From Prevotella sp. MA2016 (GTDB lineage Bacteria; Bacteroidota; Bacteroidia; Bacteroidales; Bacteroidaceae): a DNA stretch of 64,000 nt. Numbering within the stretch: the stretch's first letter is position 1; each line of letters starts with the position of its first letter. The notes under the pieces are model-generated. The model saw only the letters and a program-made list of their open reading frames with translations, ran no database searches and was not told where the DNA came from. The stretch lies in assembly GCF_000619825.1 (NCBI RefSeq), contig NZ_JHUW01000006.1:372001-436000 (forward strand). The letters are read 5' to 3'. Positions 9,257 to 20,784 of the stretch are shown here, piece by piece. Position numbers and translations under genes: made by a program.

Positions 9257-9328
9257 AATTAATTTAATTAGTTAGATAATTGTAATATATTTGGTTGTTA
9301 TTATTGGCACACTTTGTTAATGTGGTTG

Positions 9329-9433
9329 CAAAGATATTATAAATATGTTTAATGAACTTTGTTATATGTAACCTAGAGTTTATTTTTTGATAAAAGTCTT
9401 AATTTTGTTACATATGATAAAATTTGCGTTACA
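9329..9433 (-). promoter_or_regulatory. Promoter and operator boxes of the xylan susC gene
   Basis: The minus-strand -7 TATCTTTG starts at 9336. GGTTACA starts 37 bp upstream at 9373, the position used in other xylan promoters, but its expected partner at 9394 is poor (TTTATCA). A better pair with 21-bp spacing lies further up, TGTAACG at 9433 and TGTAACA at 9412. The arrangement suggests a duplicated or shifted site. Confidence 0.55.
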
Positions 9434-9490
9434 TTTTATAAAGTAAACGTTTTAAACTGTTATTCTTTTTAAATAGAATTAAATAGCAAA

Positions 9491-9522
9491 CAGGAGCAAT
9501 CAAGCGTTGCTTGTTGCCCCTG
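9491..9522 (-). terminator. Probable terminator of the TPR-phosphatase gene
   Basis: CAGGAGCAATCAAGC and GCTTGTTGCCCCTG fold into a stem of about 14 pairs with one mismatch and one bulge around a 3-nt loop. On the minus strand it is followed by a T-rich but interrupted tract. It begins about 25 bp after the stop codon at 9547. Confidence 0.6.
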
Positions 9523-9546
9523 TGGATATGATTTGAGTAGTGTGAA

Positions 9547-11847
9547 CTACGAGATTTCAACAACCTCAGCCTCCTCGATGGGTGGCTCTTCTTTATGAGG
9601 TTCTTCCTGATGCGTATCGTCATCATCATAGAATTCGGGTTCTACGATGACTTTCGGTTCTTCGGTTATCTTGATCTCTTCGATAGGATCTGGCACTATA
9701 GCTTCTTCTGGCTGCTGTTGCATTGTCGGCTCTTGTGCGGCAGTTGTTTCTGGCTCTGGCTCAGGTTCTTCGTCGGGTTGTTGCGCCAGTTTGGCCACAC
9801 CTCTGAATCTGATAGCCAACAATGAAATGTCGTCACGCTGCTCGAACTCACCTGCAAAGCGGTGCAACGCGTCTAGCATATTGTCGATAAAAGGTTTCGG
9901 GCGCGGATCCAGTTTCATGGCTTGCAGAGCCGATCCCAGCATACGTTTCTCGTTGAATATGCGTCGTTCATTATTCTTGGCCTTGATGAGTCCATCTGTA
10001 TTGAGGAAGATCATGCTACCTGGTTGCATGATGATTTCCTGGAGCTCGTATTGATAGTTGGCCTGTTCACCGATGGCCTTATTCTGTTCTACTGGCAGGT
10101 GGTGCAGCTCATTACTTACTATCAATGGGGCATCGTGCTTCGCATTACAGAAGTAGAGTATGCCATTGTAAATGTCGAGTACACCGATAAACAGTCGCAC
10201 TTGCGTATTCTGTTCATCATTCTGTCCCAAGGCATTATTGATGGCCGTCATGATCTTGTCTGGTTTACTTTCGAATGCCGCTGCCGTACGGAATTGCGCT
10301 TTGACAAGTGTTGTTAGCACTGATGCTTTCACGCCATCTACAGTGGCATCACCTATACAGAAATACAGTTTCCCGTCGCGCAGACAATAGTCCATTACGC
10401 CACCGCCTTCCATCTGACCAATCTTTATGGCGCTCCACATGTCAAACGACTTGTGTTTGGGCAGCATACGAGGCGTAATGATTCGTTGGATATTCTGTGC
10501 GATACGGAATTCTGAAGCTTCGCGTTCTTTTACTATGGTGTCGGCCTCCATACGGTCGAAATCGTATTTCAGGTCGTCGTAGGCAGTTTGCAGTTGTTTG
10601 GCAATGCGATGGCGGATAATGACAAATCCTATGAGACAAAGCATGACGAATGCAATGGCGAAAGCAATAATAAACTGATACTTGCGGTGCTTTTTGGCTT
10701 CCTGCTCAGTCATCTTCTCTACATTCTTCACAACAACAGCCTGATCCTCTTTCTCTATCTTCTTCGATTTTGCTATGGCCTGTCCCAGGGCATTGCTGAT
10801 ATTCAGTGCCACCTGGATAGCCGAGTCGCGTCGACCGGCCTGAAGTTCTGTATGATATTTCTTCAGTACCAGTGTCTCGATATTCTCAAGTGAGTAGTTC
10901 TGTGGTGTCTCGCCCATCATGGCATCCAGACTGCTATAGTTGTCGGCCGCTTCCTCCCAGCGACTGGCAGCAGTCAGATAGTCGTTGGCATCGATGCGCC
11001 CTTTCGGCGTCTGACTGTATTGGGTTGTGAGGAATTTGTTGTAGATGCTCGCAGCCTCTTCGGTTCTTCCTAGTCCCTGCAGTGCCATTGCCTGATAGAT
11101 GTCATAGCGAGCCAGTTGACGGTCGATAAAGTCAGCATCGGCATCAGGGCGTTGCTCATATTCACTCAGCAACTGTCCGAAGCGGGTAGTCCAAACCAGT
11201 GCTTCTTGCCATTTCTTGGCAAAAATAAAATTATAAGCGATGTTGATGAGTCCCGTGATACCATCTTTATAAACCACGTCGTTATGATATAACTCGATGT
11301 TTTCCTTGTGGCGTTGATAGGCCTGGTTGAATCCGTCGGAATTACTATCTCTTGTACCTAAGCCTTCTTGGCAGCATCCTAAATATATAAGTATATTCAG
11401 ATAGTCGCTGATACTGTCGCAGTTTTGCTCTTCCAGTTTATTGGCTGCTGTAACGGTGATCTTCAATCCTTCTTCGTAATCACCTCTTACGCTCAGCATA
11501 TTGGCCAGTCGACTGGCTGATTTGGCATAATAGGCCAGTTCATCATTGTTGGATGCGTTTTCTGCAGCTTCAAGTGACGCTTTCCAATAGAACTCTGCCA
11601 GACGTTGACGTTTCATCTTGTCGCTGGCATATCCTCGCCAATAATAGGCTTTGGTAGGCGAGATGCTACCTTTTATTTCCAAGCTGTCAACAACCTTCAA
11701 CAGCTCAGTGTAATCCTTGGTTTTCTGGATTTTTTCTATCAGTTTATCTGCCTCACTGGTTTGTTTTTTCTGCTCTCCATCGTTGCAGGCTGCCAGCAGC
11801 AGTCCGACCATCACCGTCAGGAATATCCAAAATCTGTTTTGTCTCAT
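9547..11847 (-). CDS. TPR lipoprotein with membrane helix and SpoIIE/RsbU-type PP2C phosphatase domain
   Basis: Predicted signalling phosphatase. I take the ATG at 11847 (MRQNRFWIFLTV, 766 aa) and not a TTG four codons upstream. A lipobox-like LLAAC puts Cys21 at the mature end. Periplasmic TPR-type helices span about 30-380, a membrane helix lies near 390-412 (FIIAFAIAFVMLCLIGFVII), then a short coiled coil and a SpoIIE-type PP2C domain at about 450-680 with IGDATVDGVKAS and RDDISLLAIRF. The usual GGDxxD motif reads GGGVMD, so the first Asp is missing and metal binding may be altered. The last about 80 residues are a Pro/Glu/Asp-rich tail. It lies between the xylan susC and the CE6-CE1 esterase; partner proteins are unknown. 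Confidence 0.75.
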   Translation of the reverse strand: MRQNRFWIFLTVMVGLLLAACNDGEQKKQTSEADKLIEKIQKTKDYTELLKVVDSLEIKGSISPTKAYYWRGYASDKMKRQRLAEFYWKASLEAAENASNNDELAYYAKSASRLANMLSVRGDYEEGLKITVTAANKLEEQNCDSISDYLNILIYLGCCQEGLGTRDSNSDGFNQAYQRHKENIELYHNDVVYKDGITGLINIAYNFIFAKKWQEALVWTTRFGQLLSEYEQRPDADADFIDRQLARYDIYQAMALQGLGRTEEAASIYNKFLTTQYSQTPKGRIDANDYLTAASRWEEAADNYSSLDAMMGETPQNYSLENIETLVLKKYHTELQAGRRDSAIQVALNISNALGQAIAKSKKIEKEDQAVVVKNVEKMTEQEAKKHRKYQFIIAFAIAFVMLCLIGFVIIRHRIAKQLQTAYDDLKYDFDRMEADTIVKEREASEFRIAQNIQRIITPRMLPKHKSFDMWSAIKIGQMEGGGVMDYCLRDGKLYFCIGDATVDGVKASVLTTLVKAQFRTAAAFESKPDKIMTAINNALGQNDEQNTQVRLFIGVLDIYNGILYFCNAKHDAPLIVSNELHHLPVEQNKAIGEQANYQYELQEIIMQPGSMIFLNTDGLIKAKNNERRIFNEKRMLGSALQAMKLDPRPKPFIDNMLDALHRFAGEFEQRDDISLLAIRFRGVAKLAQQPDEEPEPEPETTAAQEPTMQQQPEEAIVPDPIEEIKITEEPKVIVEPEFYDDDDTHQEEPHKEEPPIEEAEVVEIS

Positions 11848-11879
11848 ATCTGGTTTCAAGTAATTGATGATTCTGGATG

Positions 11880-11913
11880 CAAAGATACAAAAGAATTTTA
11901 AATTAACCCCAAA
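11880..11913 (-). promoter_or_regulatory. Promoter of the TPR-phosphatase gene
   Basis: The minus-strand -7 TATCTTTG lies at 11887-11880 and -33 TTTG at 11913-11910, 22 bp apart, slightly wide for the Bacteroidota consensus. It is 33 bp before the ATG at 11847. Confidence 0.6.
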
Positions 11914-11944
11914 ACAAGCTAAAAAAGTGTTTGTAACGTGAGGA

Positions 11945-12010
11945 TGATACGCATGAAAAAGTAATTGTAACTCTCTGAAAAGGTTTTTTCTTTAAAAGTG
12001 TGTACCTTTG
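11945..12010 (+). promoter_or_regulatory. Xylan-type operator and promoter for the CE6-CE1 esterase
   Basis: Box 1 TGATACG at 11945, box 2 TGTAACT at 11966 (21 bp on), -7 TACCTTTG at 12003 (37 bp on). This is the architecture shared with the promoters at 46.5, 48.8, 58.2 and 60.8 kb. Another TGTAACG lies at 11932. Confidence 0.75.
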
Positions 12011-12037
12011 CACACGTAATTGTATCTTACTAATTAA

Positions 12038-14077
<2,040 letters not shown>

Positions 14078-14100
14078 CCAATTCCCAAAAACCTAGTATG

Positions 14101-14131
14101 GCGCCTCTCCGATATGACTCGGTAGGGGCGC
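14101..14131 (+). terminator. Rho-independent terminator after the CE6-CE1 gene
   Basis: GCGCCTCTCCGA pairs with TCGGTAGGGGCGC (12 pairs, one bulged T) around loop TATGAC and is followed by TTCTGTTTCTGTT. It starts 24 bp after the stop codon. Confidence 0.75.
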
Positions 14132-14193
14132 TTCTGTTTCTGTTACCTGTTGCCCTTCATTTAATCATCGAAAAGCGCATTTTAAACTGTATT

Positions 14194-14248
14194 TGGACAA
14201 AAATGGCAGAGGATAGGACACTTGTTTGTTTAAAATGACAGATATTTG
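14194..14248 (+). promoter_or_regulatory. Mannan-type operator and promoter for the 14.3-kb susC
   Basis: TGGACA at 14194 and AGGACA at 14215 put their GGACA cores 21 bp apart (14195, 14216). A -7-like GATATTTG begins at 14241, 26 bp after the second box. The stretch from CTGTATT through the second box closely resembles that before the GH92 gene at 20.8 kb. This links the gene pair to the mannan regulon. Confidence 0.7.
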
Positions 14249-14337
14249 CAACCTGAATTCCATATTCACTAACAAGTTTAATCGATTCTATATTTATTAC
14301 TTAATATGTAATTATTAACACATTAACTATTAACATT

Positions 14338-17300
14338 ATGTACAAACCTGAAAGAAAAGTTTCGAAGGCAATGTGCTCTTCGCTTTTACTACTTTCTGTA
14401 GGAGCAATGACCTTAGGTTCGCCTGTCAAAGCCCTAGCAAACTCAGTTTCCAAACCGTTGACAGAGGTATCTTCTGTTCAACAGAAAAACAAAGTGATCA
14501 TTACTGTTGTCGATGACAAAAACGAACCCATCGTTGGCGCCAGTATCATGATTGTGTCTTCTCAAGCCGGTGCCATTACCGATATCAACGGTCAGTGCGA
14601 CATCAGTGCTGCCTCTGGCGACGAGATCAGAGTGTCGTCAATTGGTTATGTCACACAAACCATTAAACTAGGCAAAGGAGGTTCGATGAGGGTTGTGCTC
14701 CTTGATGACAAACAACTTCTCGACGAGGTGGTGGTTGTAGGTTATGGTACGATGCGTAAGTCCGACCTTACCGGTTCTTCTTCTACTACCAAGGGCTCTG
14801 ATATCTTAAAAGTCCAGGGTTTCAACGCCTTGGAAGGTTTGAAAGGTAAGGCCGCTGGCGTTAACATCTTTAATAATACAGGTCAGCCTGGTGGTGAGAT
14901 GCGTGTTATCATTCGTGGTATCTCTACGATCAATGCCTCTTCTAGTCCGTTGTATATCGTAGATGGTGTAGCCATGACCGACTTCCAGTTCCTTAACCCC
15001 AATGATATTGAGAGTATTGAGGTGCTGAAGGATGCTTCTTCGGCCGCTATCTATGGTGCACGTGGTGCCAATGGTGTTATCATGGTAACCACCAAGCGCG
15101 GTAATGCCGGTAAGGGTGTACATGTGAAGTATGATGGTTCATTGTCTGTCAGCAGTATGGCCCGCAAGATGGATGTCATGAATGCCTCTGAGTGGATGAG
15201 TGCTTTCAAGCAAGGTCTTGAGAATGCCAATCAGTTCCAGGGCATGAACTTCGACACTGATTTGTCTAAGATCTTCACCGACTCGCGTTATTTTGATGGC
15301 AATGGCAATCCGCTTTATGATACCGATTGGCAGGAAGAATGCTCTCGTGTAGCCGTATCCCATAACCATGAGCTCAGTATCCAGCGTTCTGGTGATAATG
15401 GCTCTTCTGTAGGCGCATTCCTTAACTTCACCGATCAGCAGGGTATTCTTCGCAACACATATTATAAGCGTGTCAATGCCAAGTTTGCCTATGATGACAA
15501 CCCCACTAAGTGGCTTTCTACTGGCGTTAACTTGTTGGTGAACCATTCATGGGGTAACCACACCTCCGACAACCCATACGGTCAGGGTGCTTTGCGTACT
15601 ATGATAGAGCAGTTGCCATGGTTGCCCGTACAGCTCAATGGTGAGTATATCCAGAATAATATGATTAACACCACTGGCATACTGAAGGATAAGAACAACC
15701 CCAATAGTGGTTATCAGACCTTCTCGCCAGAGGGTGTTGCCAATCCTGTTGAGCTACTTGAGCGTGTACAGGTAGTGCAGTATAAGACCCAGATCTTCGG
15801 TAATGCCGCATTTACTTTCCATCTTGCAAAAGGCTTGGACTTGAGAACACAGCTGGGTATTGACTACCATAACAACCGTAGCAAGGGCTATACACCATTC
15901 CAGCCTCATCAGCTCATCGACCAAGGTGCCTCTCAGGGTTCAGCATCTGCTAGTAACTCCAACTCCCTCTATTGGCAGGAAGAAACCTATCTTACTTATG
16001 TCAACGACTTCGGCAAGCATCGCCTGAATGCCATGGCAGGTGCTTCTTGGCAGGCACGTAAGTATGATTACTTCGGCGCTTCAGACAACACCTTTACCGA
16101 CGACTACTATGGCTACTATAACCTGGGTTCTGGTACACTGAAGCCATCTGTTGGTTCCGACTACGATAAGTGGGCCATGAACTCCTACTTCCTGCGTTTA
16201 GCCTATAACTATAATAATACTTATATGGCAACTGTCACCGGACGTTATGATGGTTCTTCTAAGTTCGGTAAGAATAATAAGTATGCCTTCTTCCCATCTG
16301 TTGGATTAGGATGGTTAGTCTCTAATGAGAGGTTCATGAAGGATGTTGAGACTATCAGCAAATTGAAGTTGCACACATCTTTTGGTATGACCGGTAACTC
16401 AGAGATCGGTACCTATCGCTCGCTGGCTACTGTCAGTCAGTCAACCACAATCCTGGGTGGTAAAATGGTTACCGTATCTTATTTGGACAATATGCCTAAT
16501 GCCAATCTGAAATGGGAGAAGACCGCCCAGTGGGATTTAGGCTTCGAATTAGGCTTGTTCAAGAACCGTTTGAATTTCGATATCTCTTATTATCATAAGT
16601 ACACATCCGACTTGCTTCTGAACCGTCCTGTTCCTGAGTCAACAGGTTATTCTTCTATTATGGACAATATCGGTGCCGTATCAAACCATGGTTTTGATAT
16701 TCTGGTAACTGCCTATCCCATCCAGACAAAAGACTTCCAGTGGACTTCAACCCTGAACTTGGGCTTTAATAAGAATAAGGTAGAGAAGCTTGATGAGGGT
16801 GCTTCTGTCGACCCTGTAAGTGGCAAACGCCAGATTCTTACAGATGGATTCGTAGGTTATGATATGCTTATCCGCGAGGGCGAGGCGCTTTCTACCTTCT
16901 ATGGTTACAAGCGTGCTGGTATCTATGATGGTCATCCAGAGAACTGGGATGCCGCCACGATGAATATTCCTTCTATTGTTGGTGAGAAGGTCACCTATAA
17001 GCAGCGCCAAATCCTGGGTAATGGTCTGCCCGACTGGACAGGTTCTTTCATCAACACCTTCAACTACAAGAACTTCGATCTCACCCTTGATCTGCAGTTC
17101 TCTATGGGTGCCGACATCATGCAGGAGTATTATCACTCTACACTGGCTCGTTTCCTCACCAATGGTCTCGACCGTCTTTATCAGGAAGCATGGCATCCCA
17201 CACTCAACCCCGATGGTGTAGAGCAGGCATTGCGTTTGAACAACTTCGGTATGGGTGCCAACAACCAGGCCGACTCCGACTGGATTTGTGATGGTTCTTA

Positions 17301-17547
17301 CCTGCGTTTCAACCTCTTGCAACTTGGTTACACCTTCGACAGCGCTGCTTGTCGTAGCATTGGTATCACAGCCCTGCGTGTATATGCCAACCTGAACAAC
17401 TTCTGGCTCCTCTGCTCTGATGACTACAAGGGCTACGATCCCGACAACTCTACACGTCTGGGTAGTAATAACTGGGGTGCTAACCGTCAGTTCTTCTCAT
17501 ATCCCCGTCCAAAGACATTCTCTTTTGGTGTTAATGTAACTTTCTAA
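14338..17547 (+). CDS. SusC/RagA-family TonB-linked outer-membrane transporter (probably alpha-mannan)
   Basis: 1069-aa TonB-dependent transporter. A longer than usual N-terminal leader (about 35 residues to ALANS) precedes the regulatory-like domain (about 50-125: DDKNEPIVGASIMI, ITDINGQCDI, VSSIGYVTQTI), then EVVVVGYGTMRKSDLTG and the plug (LYIVDGVAMTDF, DIESIEVLKDASSAAIYGARGANGVIMVTTK). The barrel ends in SFGVNVTF. It is followed 19 bp later by its SusD partner. The mannan assignment rests on the operator at 14194-14220, shared with the GH92 promoter, and on the GH125 and GH92 genes just downstream; another glycan is possible. Confidence 0.95.
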   Translation: MYKPERKVSKAMCSSLLLLSVGAMTLGSPVKALANSVSKPLTEVSSVQQKNKVIITVVDDKNEPIVGASIMIVSSQAGAITDINGQCDISAASGDEIRVSSIGYVTQTIKLGKGGSMRVVLLDDKQLLDEVVVVGYGTMRKSDLTGSSSTTKGSDILKVQGFNALEGLKGKAAGVNIFNNTGQPGGEMRVIIRGISTINASSSPLYIVDGVAMTDFQFLNPNDIESIEVLKDASSAAIYGARGANGVIMVTTKRGNAGKGVHVKYDGSLSVSSMARKMDVMNASEWMSAFKQGLENANQFQGMNFDTDLSKIFTDSRYFDGNGNPLYDTDWQEECSRVAVSHNHELSIQRSGDNGSSVGAFLNFTDQQGILRNTYYKRVNAKFAYDDNPTKWLSTGVNLLVNHSWGNHTSDNPYGQGALRTMIEQLPWLPVQLNGEYIQNNMINTTGILKDKNNPNSGYQTFSPEGVANPVELLERVQVVQYKTQIFGNAAFTFHLAKGLDLRTQLGIDYHNNRSKGYTPFQPHQLIDQGASQGSASASNSNSLYWQEETYLTYVNDFGKHRLNAMAGASWQARKYDYFGASDNTFTDDYYGYYNLGSGTLKPSVGSDYDKWAMNSYFLRLAYNYNNTYMATVTGRYDGSSKFGKNNKYAFFPSVGLGWLVSNERFMKDVETISKLKLHTSFGMTGNSEIGTYRSLATVSQSTTILGGKMVTVSYLDNMPNANLKWEKTAQWDLGFELGLFKNRLNFDISYYHKYTSDLLLNRPVPESTGYSSIMDNIGAVSNHGFDILVTAYPIQTKDFQWTSTLNLGFNKNKVEKLDEGASVDPVSGKRQILTDGFVGYDMLIREGEALSTFYGYKRAGIYDGHPENWDAATMNIPSIVGEKVTYKQRQILGNGLPDWTGSFINTFNYKNFDLTLDLQFSMGADIMQEYYHSTLARFLTNGLDRLYQEAWHPTLNPDGVEQALRLNNFGMGANNQADSDWICDGSYLRFNLLQLGYTFDSAACRSIGITALRVYANLNNFWLLCSDDYKGYDPDNSTRLGSNNWGANRQFFSYPRPKTFSFGVNVTF

Positions 17548-17566
17548 ATAATAATATTACAGATTT

Positions 17567-19180
17567 ATGAAAACGATAAAAAATATCATATACGGCGTGA
17601 TGGCAGGTGTCACATTCGGACTTACTTCTTGTGACACATTCTTGGAAGAAAAGCCATTGGATCAGAAATCTTCCAGTCAGTTCTGGCAGTCGAAGGAAGA
17701 TGCGCAGACAGGTGTCGATGCCCTTTATTTCGGTGGTGTGCCCTATCTGAATCAGAATGGTGGCGGTTGGCAGCCAAAGGCCACGATGTACGGCGGCATC
17801 ATCTCTGGCTTGTTCTATGACGACCATGGCGACTCACAGTTGGCCGAGGCCTCTAAGGCATGTACCTATACGCTGGAGAAGTTCTCCAGTCCAGCCATGT
17901 CCTTGTGGCATGAGTTCTACAAAGGCATCTCTCGTGCCAATTTCGTATTGGCAAATGTACCAAAGATGACCGAAGTGCTTGATCAGGCTACTATCGATAA
18001 CTATGTGGCTGAAGGAAAATTCTTCCGTGCCTATGCTTATTTCTATCTGGTGAAGGAGTTTGGTGATGTGCCTTATGTTGATGAGCCCTACACATCTACC
18101 GATGGTATGTTCAAAGAGCGTACGCCAGCTGCTGAGGTATATCAGCATATCATCGACGACCTCTCTGATATTGCTACTGGCTCAGCGCTCCCCAACAAGT
18201 CTTTCTATGACAATGGCTGTCGTGTCACCCGTGCCATGGCACAAACCCTTCTGGCGCAGGTATATCTTCAGCGTGCCGGTTTCCCCATGAATGGTGGTAA
18301 TGCCGACTACGAGAAGGCAGCAAAGATGGCAGAGATGGTCATCGAGGGCGGTACCGCTGCACTCGAGCAGGCAAACGGCAGTTCCGACGATTTGAATTCG
18401 GCTTATAATGTCATCAAGACCTCTAAGACTTCTAAGGAGATTATCTTTGCAAAGGAGTACGACTATGCTAATAATAATATAGGTAATGGCTATGTCAATC
18501 TCAGCATTGGCTCTGATGCCACCACCTGGAAGGATGCTAATGGCAATCAGGTGTTCAGTATGAACGTATTGCATAAGGCTTATCATCCATGCGACATGCT
18601 CTTCAAGAGCTATGCTCCCGAGGATATCAGAAGTCATGAGAAGCAGTTCTTCTTCAATACCTATACCGATAAGACCGGTGTGGAGCATACGCTCAACTAT
18701 ACAGGTATCTGGTCATGGTTTGATGAGGATGCCATCATCAAGAATCATGGTGGCGACTATAACATCCCCACCATGCGATATGCCGAGATTCTGCTGATTG
18801 CTGCCGAGGGCTATGCCCGCACTGGCAACACCGTAAAAGCATTGGAATATCTGAACCAGGTTCGTAAGCGTGCAGGCTTGGCTGCTGAGACCGCCACGGG
18901 CGATGAACTTGTTCAGTCTATCTTGACAGAACGTCTTCACGAGTTCCCTGTCGAGTTCAAGGTGTGGGATGATATCCGTCGCACGCGTCTGTATCCCGAA
19001 GCTGCTGGCGATTATAGTGGCAAACTCAATTGGGTAGCCCTTTCAGGTGCTAAGATTCAGAACAAACCTGTAGATAATGTCAAGGTGGGCGCCATCCCCG
19101 AGTGGGTACTCCTTTGGCCTGTTCCTCAGGATGAGATCCAGCACAATCCTGCTCTTACACAGAATCCCGGTTGGGAGTAA
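17567..19180 (+). CDS. SusD/RagB-family lipoprotein (probably alpha-mannan)
   Basis: Surface glycan-binding lipoprotein paired with the SusC at 14338. 537 aa, lipoprotein signal ending GLTSC (Cys22), followed by DTFLEEKPLDQ. Family blocks visible: AEGKFFRAYAYFYLVKEFGDVPYVDEP near 145, TRAMAQTLLAQVYLQRAG near 225, YAEILLIAAEGYARTG near 410, LNQVRKRAGL near 435, LTERLHEFPVEFKVWDDIRRTRL near 455, and a final LWPVPQDEIQHNP. It ends against a bidirectional terminator shared with the convergent GH125 gene. Confidence 0.94.
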   Translation: MKTIKNIIYGVMAGVTFGLTSCDTFLEEKPLDQKSSSQFWQSKEDAQTGVDALYFGGVPYLNQNGGGWQPKATMYGGIISGLFYDDHGDSQLAEASKACTYTLEKFSSPAMSLWHEFYKGISRANFVLANVPKMTEVLDQATIDNYVAEGKFFRAYAYFYLVKEFGDVPYVDEPYTSTDGMFKERTPAAEVYQHIIDDLSDIATGSALPNKSFYDNGCRVTRAMAQTLLAQVYLQRAGFPMNGGNADYEKAAKMAEMVIEGGTAALEQANGSSDDLNSAYNVIKTSKTSKEIIFAKEYDYANNNIGNGYVNLSIGSDATTWKDANGNQVFSMNVLHKAYHPCDMLFKSYAPEDIRSHEKQFFFNTYTDKTGVEHTLNYTGIWSWFDEDAIIKNHGGDYNIPTMRYAEILLIAAEGYARTGNTVKALEYLNQVRKRAGLAAETATGDELVQSILTERLHEFPVEFKVWDDIRRTRLYPEAAGDYSGKLNWVALSGAKIQNKPVDNVKVGAIPEWVLLWPVPQDEIQHNPALTQNPGWE

Positions 19181-19186
19181 AAAAAA

Positions 19187-19223
19187 AGCGATAGCCTACA
19201 TCTAGGCTATCGCTCTTTTTTTT
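19187..19223. terminator. Bidirectional Rho-independent terminator (SusD / GH125)
   Basis: A perfect 12-bp stem, AGCGATAGCCTA (19187-19198) and TAGGCTATCGCT (19203-19214), with loop CATC, an A tract before and a T tract after. It terminates both convergent genes. The stem sequence is the same as in the terminator at 46421-46454. Confidence 0.93.
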
Positions 19224-19234
19224 GCTATCTTAAA

Positions 19235-20692
19235 TTATTTCTGAATGGTTTTAAGAACATCAAGCTTACCGTCGTCGATAAGTTTCAGAATGAGTTCTCC
19301 AAACAGTGTGTTCTGCCATGCAAACCAGTGACGCGTGTATTCATTGGCATTGTTCTTGTTGAACGACTCGTGCATGAAACCAGTGCCTGCATCGGTGTCA
19401 ACCAGCATCTGTATGCACTGCTTGATCTCCTGGTCGTCGGTGCTGGTAAAGGCGCGCATCATGATTGACATAGGCCATACCATGTCGTAGCCAACGTGAG
19501 GACCGCCGATACCCTCGCCAGCTTTACCGCGGAAGAAGTAAGGATTGTCCTCGCTCCACACAAAGCGGCGTGTGTTCTGATAGATGGGGTCGTTGATGTC
19601 CACATCGCCCAGATAGGCCATGGCCAGCAGACTGGGTACGTTGGCATCGTCCATCAGGTGCTGGTTGCCGAAACCGTCCACCTCAAAGGCATATATCTTA
19701 CCATATTTCGGATGGTTGTAGATAGCATATTTCTGCAGTGCCTCGCTCACCTCGTTGGCTAGTGCTGTGCATTCGTCAGCAGTCTTACTGTCCTTGTTTA
19801 CCTTAGTCAGGATGTCGGCAGCCTTGCGCAGTGAGGTCACAGCGAAGAAGTTGGATGGGATGAGGAAGGGGAATACCGTGGCATCGTCGCTGGGACGGAA
19901 CATCGATGCGATCAAGCCAACAGGCTTAACGGGGTTGCCGTAGCCGCCATGGCTCACCGTGTCATACTGCTGGGCGGTAGTACGCATAAAGCGGTATGGA
20001 CCACGCCCATTCTTGCGCTGCTGTTCACGGAATGTCTTCAGGATCTTGCCGATAGCCTCCTGCCAGAGGTCGCCGAAGATGCTGTCATCGCCTGTAACCT
20101 GCCAGTAATAGTAGGCCAGTCGCAGTGGATAGCACAGAGAGTCAATCTCATATTTGCGCTCATGCAGGTTGGGGTTCATCGTGGTGTGATCGCTCTTCCA
20201 CTCACTGCCGGTTGGTCCCATGTTGAAGGCGTTGGCATAAGGGTCTATGCAGATGCATTTCAGCTGTCGCAGGATGGTACCTCTCACCATCTTACGTATT
20301 TTCTTGTCTTTCTTGGCAAACTGTACGTATGGCCAAACCTGAGCGCCCGAGTCGCGCAGCCACATGGCATGGATATCACCTGTATATACAAAAGTGTCGT
20401 CATCGCCTTCAGCATCCGAGAAGTGTACCGTGGTGTCGAGGGTGTTGGGGAAGCAGTTTTCGAACATCCATGCCAGATAAGGTGCATCTTTCAGCATTTT
20501 CTTTACTTCGGATATTTTCTTCTCGATGGTGTCTGAGTAAAAAAGGCGCTCTTTGGCGTCGGGGCGGCGCGATACTTTTGTGTTGTCTGAAGGTGCAGCA
20601 ATCGTCTTGCTCCAGTCTTCAATCCCGTCGGCCATGACAGGTAGTGATAATCCTGCAAGCAGGATGGTCGTTAGTAATTTACGTCTGTTCAT
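19235..20692 (-). CDS. GH125 exo-alpha-1,6-mannosidase
   Basis: Metal-independent exo-acting alpha-1,6-mannosidase, active on the backbone left after side chains are removed from yeast-type mannan or on N-glycan cores. 485 aa with signal peptide about 1-21 (ending PVMA). Family landmarks: TGDIHAMWLRDSGAQVWPY near 105, IDPYANAFN near 155, HERKYEIDSLCYPLRLAYYYW near 180, KPVGLIASMFRPSDDAT near 265, and VWPMSIMMRA near 410. Length fits the family. It is divergent from the GH92 gene and sits within the mannan locus. It has no lipobox, so probably periplasmic. Confidence 0.9.
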   Translation of the reverse strand: MNRRKLLTTILLAGLSLPVMADGIEDWSKTIAAPSDNTKVSRRPDAKERLFYSDTIEKKISEVKKMLKDAPYLAWMFENCFPNTLDTTVHFSDAEGDDDTFVYTGDIHAMWLRDSGAQVWPYVQFAKKDKKIRKMVRGTILRQLKCICIDPYANAFNMGPTGSEWKSDHTTMNPNLHERKYEIDSLCYPLRLAYYYWQVTGDDSIFGDLWQEAIGKILKTFREQQRKNGRGPYRFMRTTAQQYDTVSHGGYGNPVKPVGLIASMFRPSDDATVFPFLIPSNFFAVTSLRKAADILTKVNKDSKTADECTALANEVSEALQKYAIYNHPKYGKIYAFEVDGFGNQHLMDDANVPSLLAMAYLGDVDINDPIYQNTRRFVWSEDNPYFFRGKAGEGIGGPHVGYDMVWPMSIMMRAFTSTDDQEIKQCIQMLVDTDAGTGFMHESFNKNNANEYTRHWFAWQNTLFGELILKLIDDGKLDVLKTIQK

Positions 20693-20728
20693 ATTCGCTT
20701 GAAATTTAATGTTTTAATTATTCGATTG

Positions 20729-20736
20729 CAAAGATA
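20729..20736 (-). promoter_or_regulatory. -7 element of the GH125 gene
   Basis: The minus-strand TATCTTTG lies 37 bp before the ATG at 20692. I see neither the GGACA boxes nor a clear -33 on this side, so whether it shares control with the divergent GH92 promoter is open. Confidence 0.5.
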
Positions 20737-20784
20737 CTAAGAATATCTCATAATCTTGTTAAAATCCTTGCCAAATCTGTATTC

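Noticed and set aside
14338..19180. Assigning this SusC/SusD pair to xylan because it follows the CE6-CE1 esterase
   Set aside because: A terminator separates them, and the operator before susC is the GGACA type shared with the GH92 operon, not the TGnnACA type.
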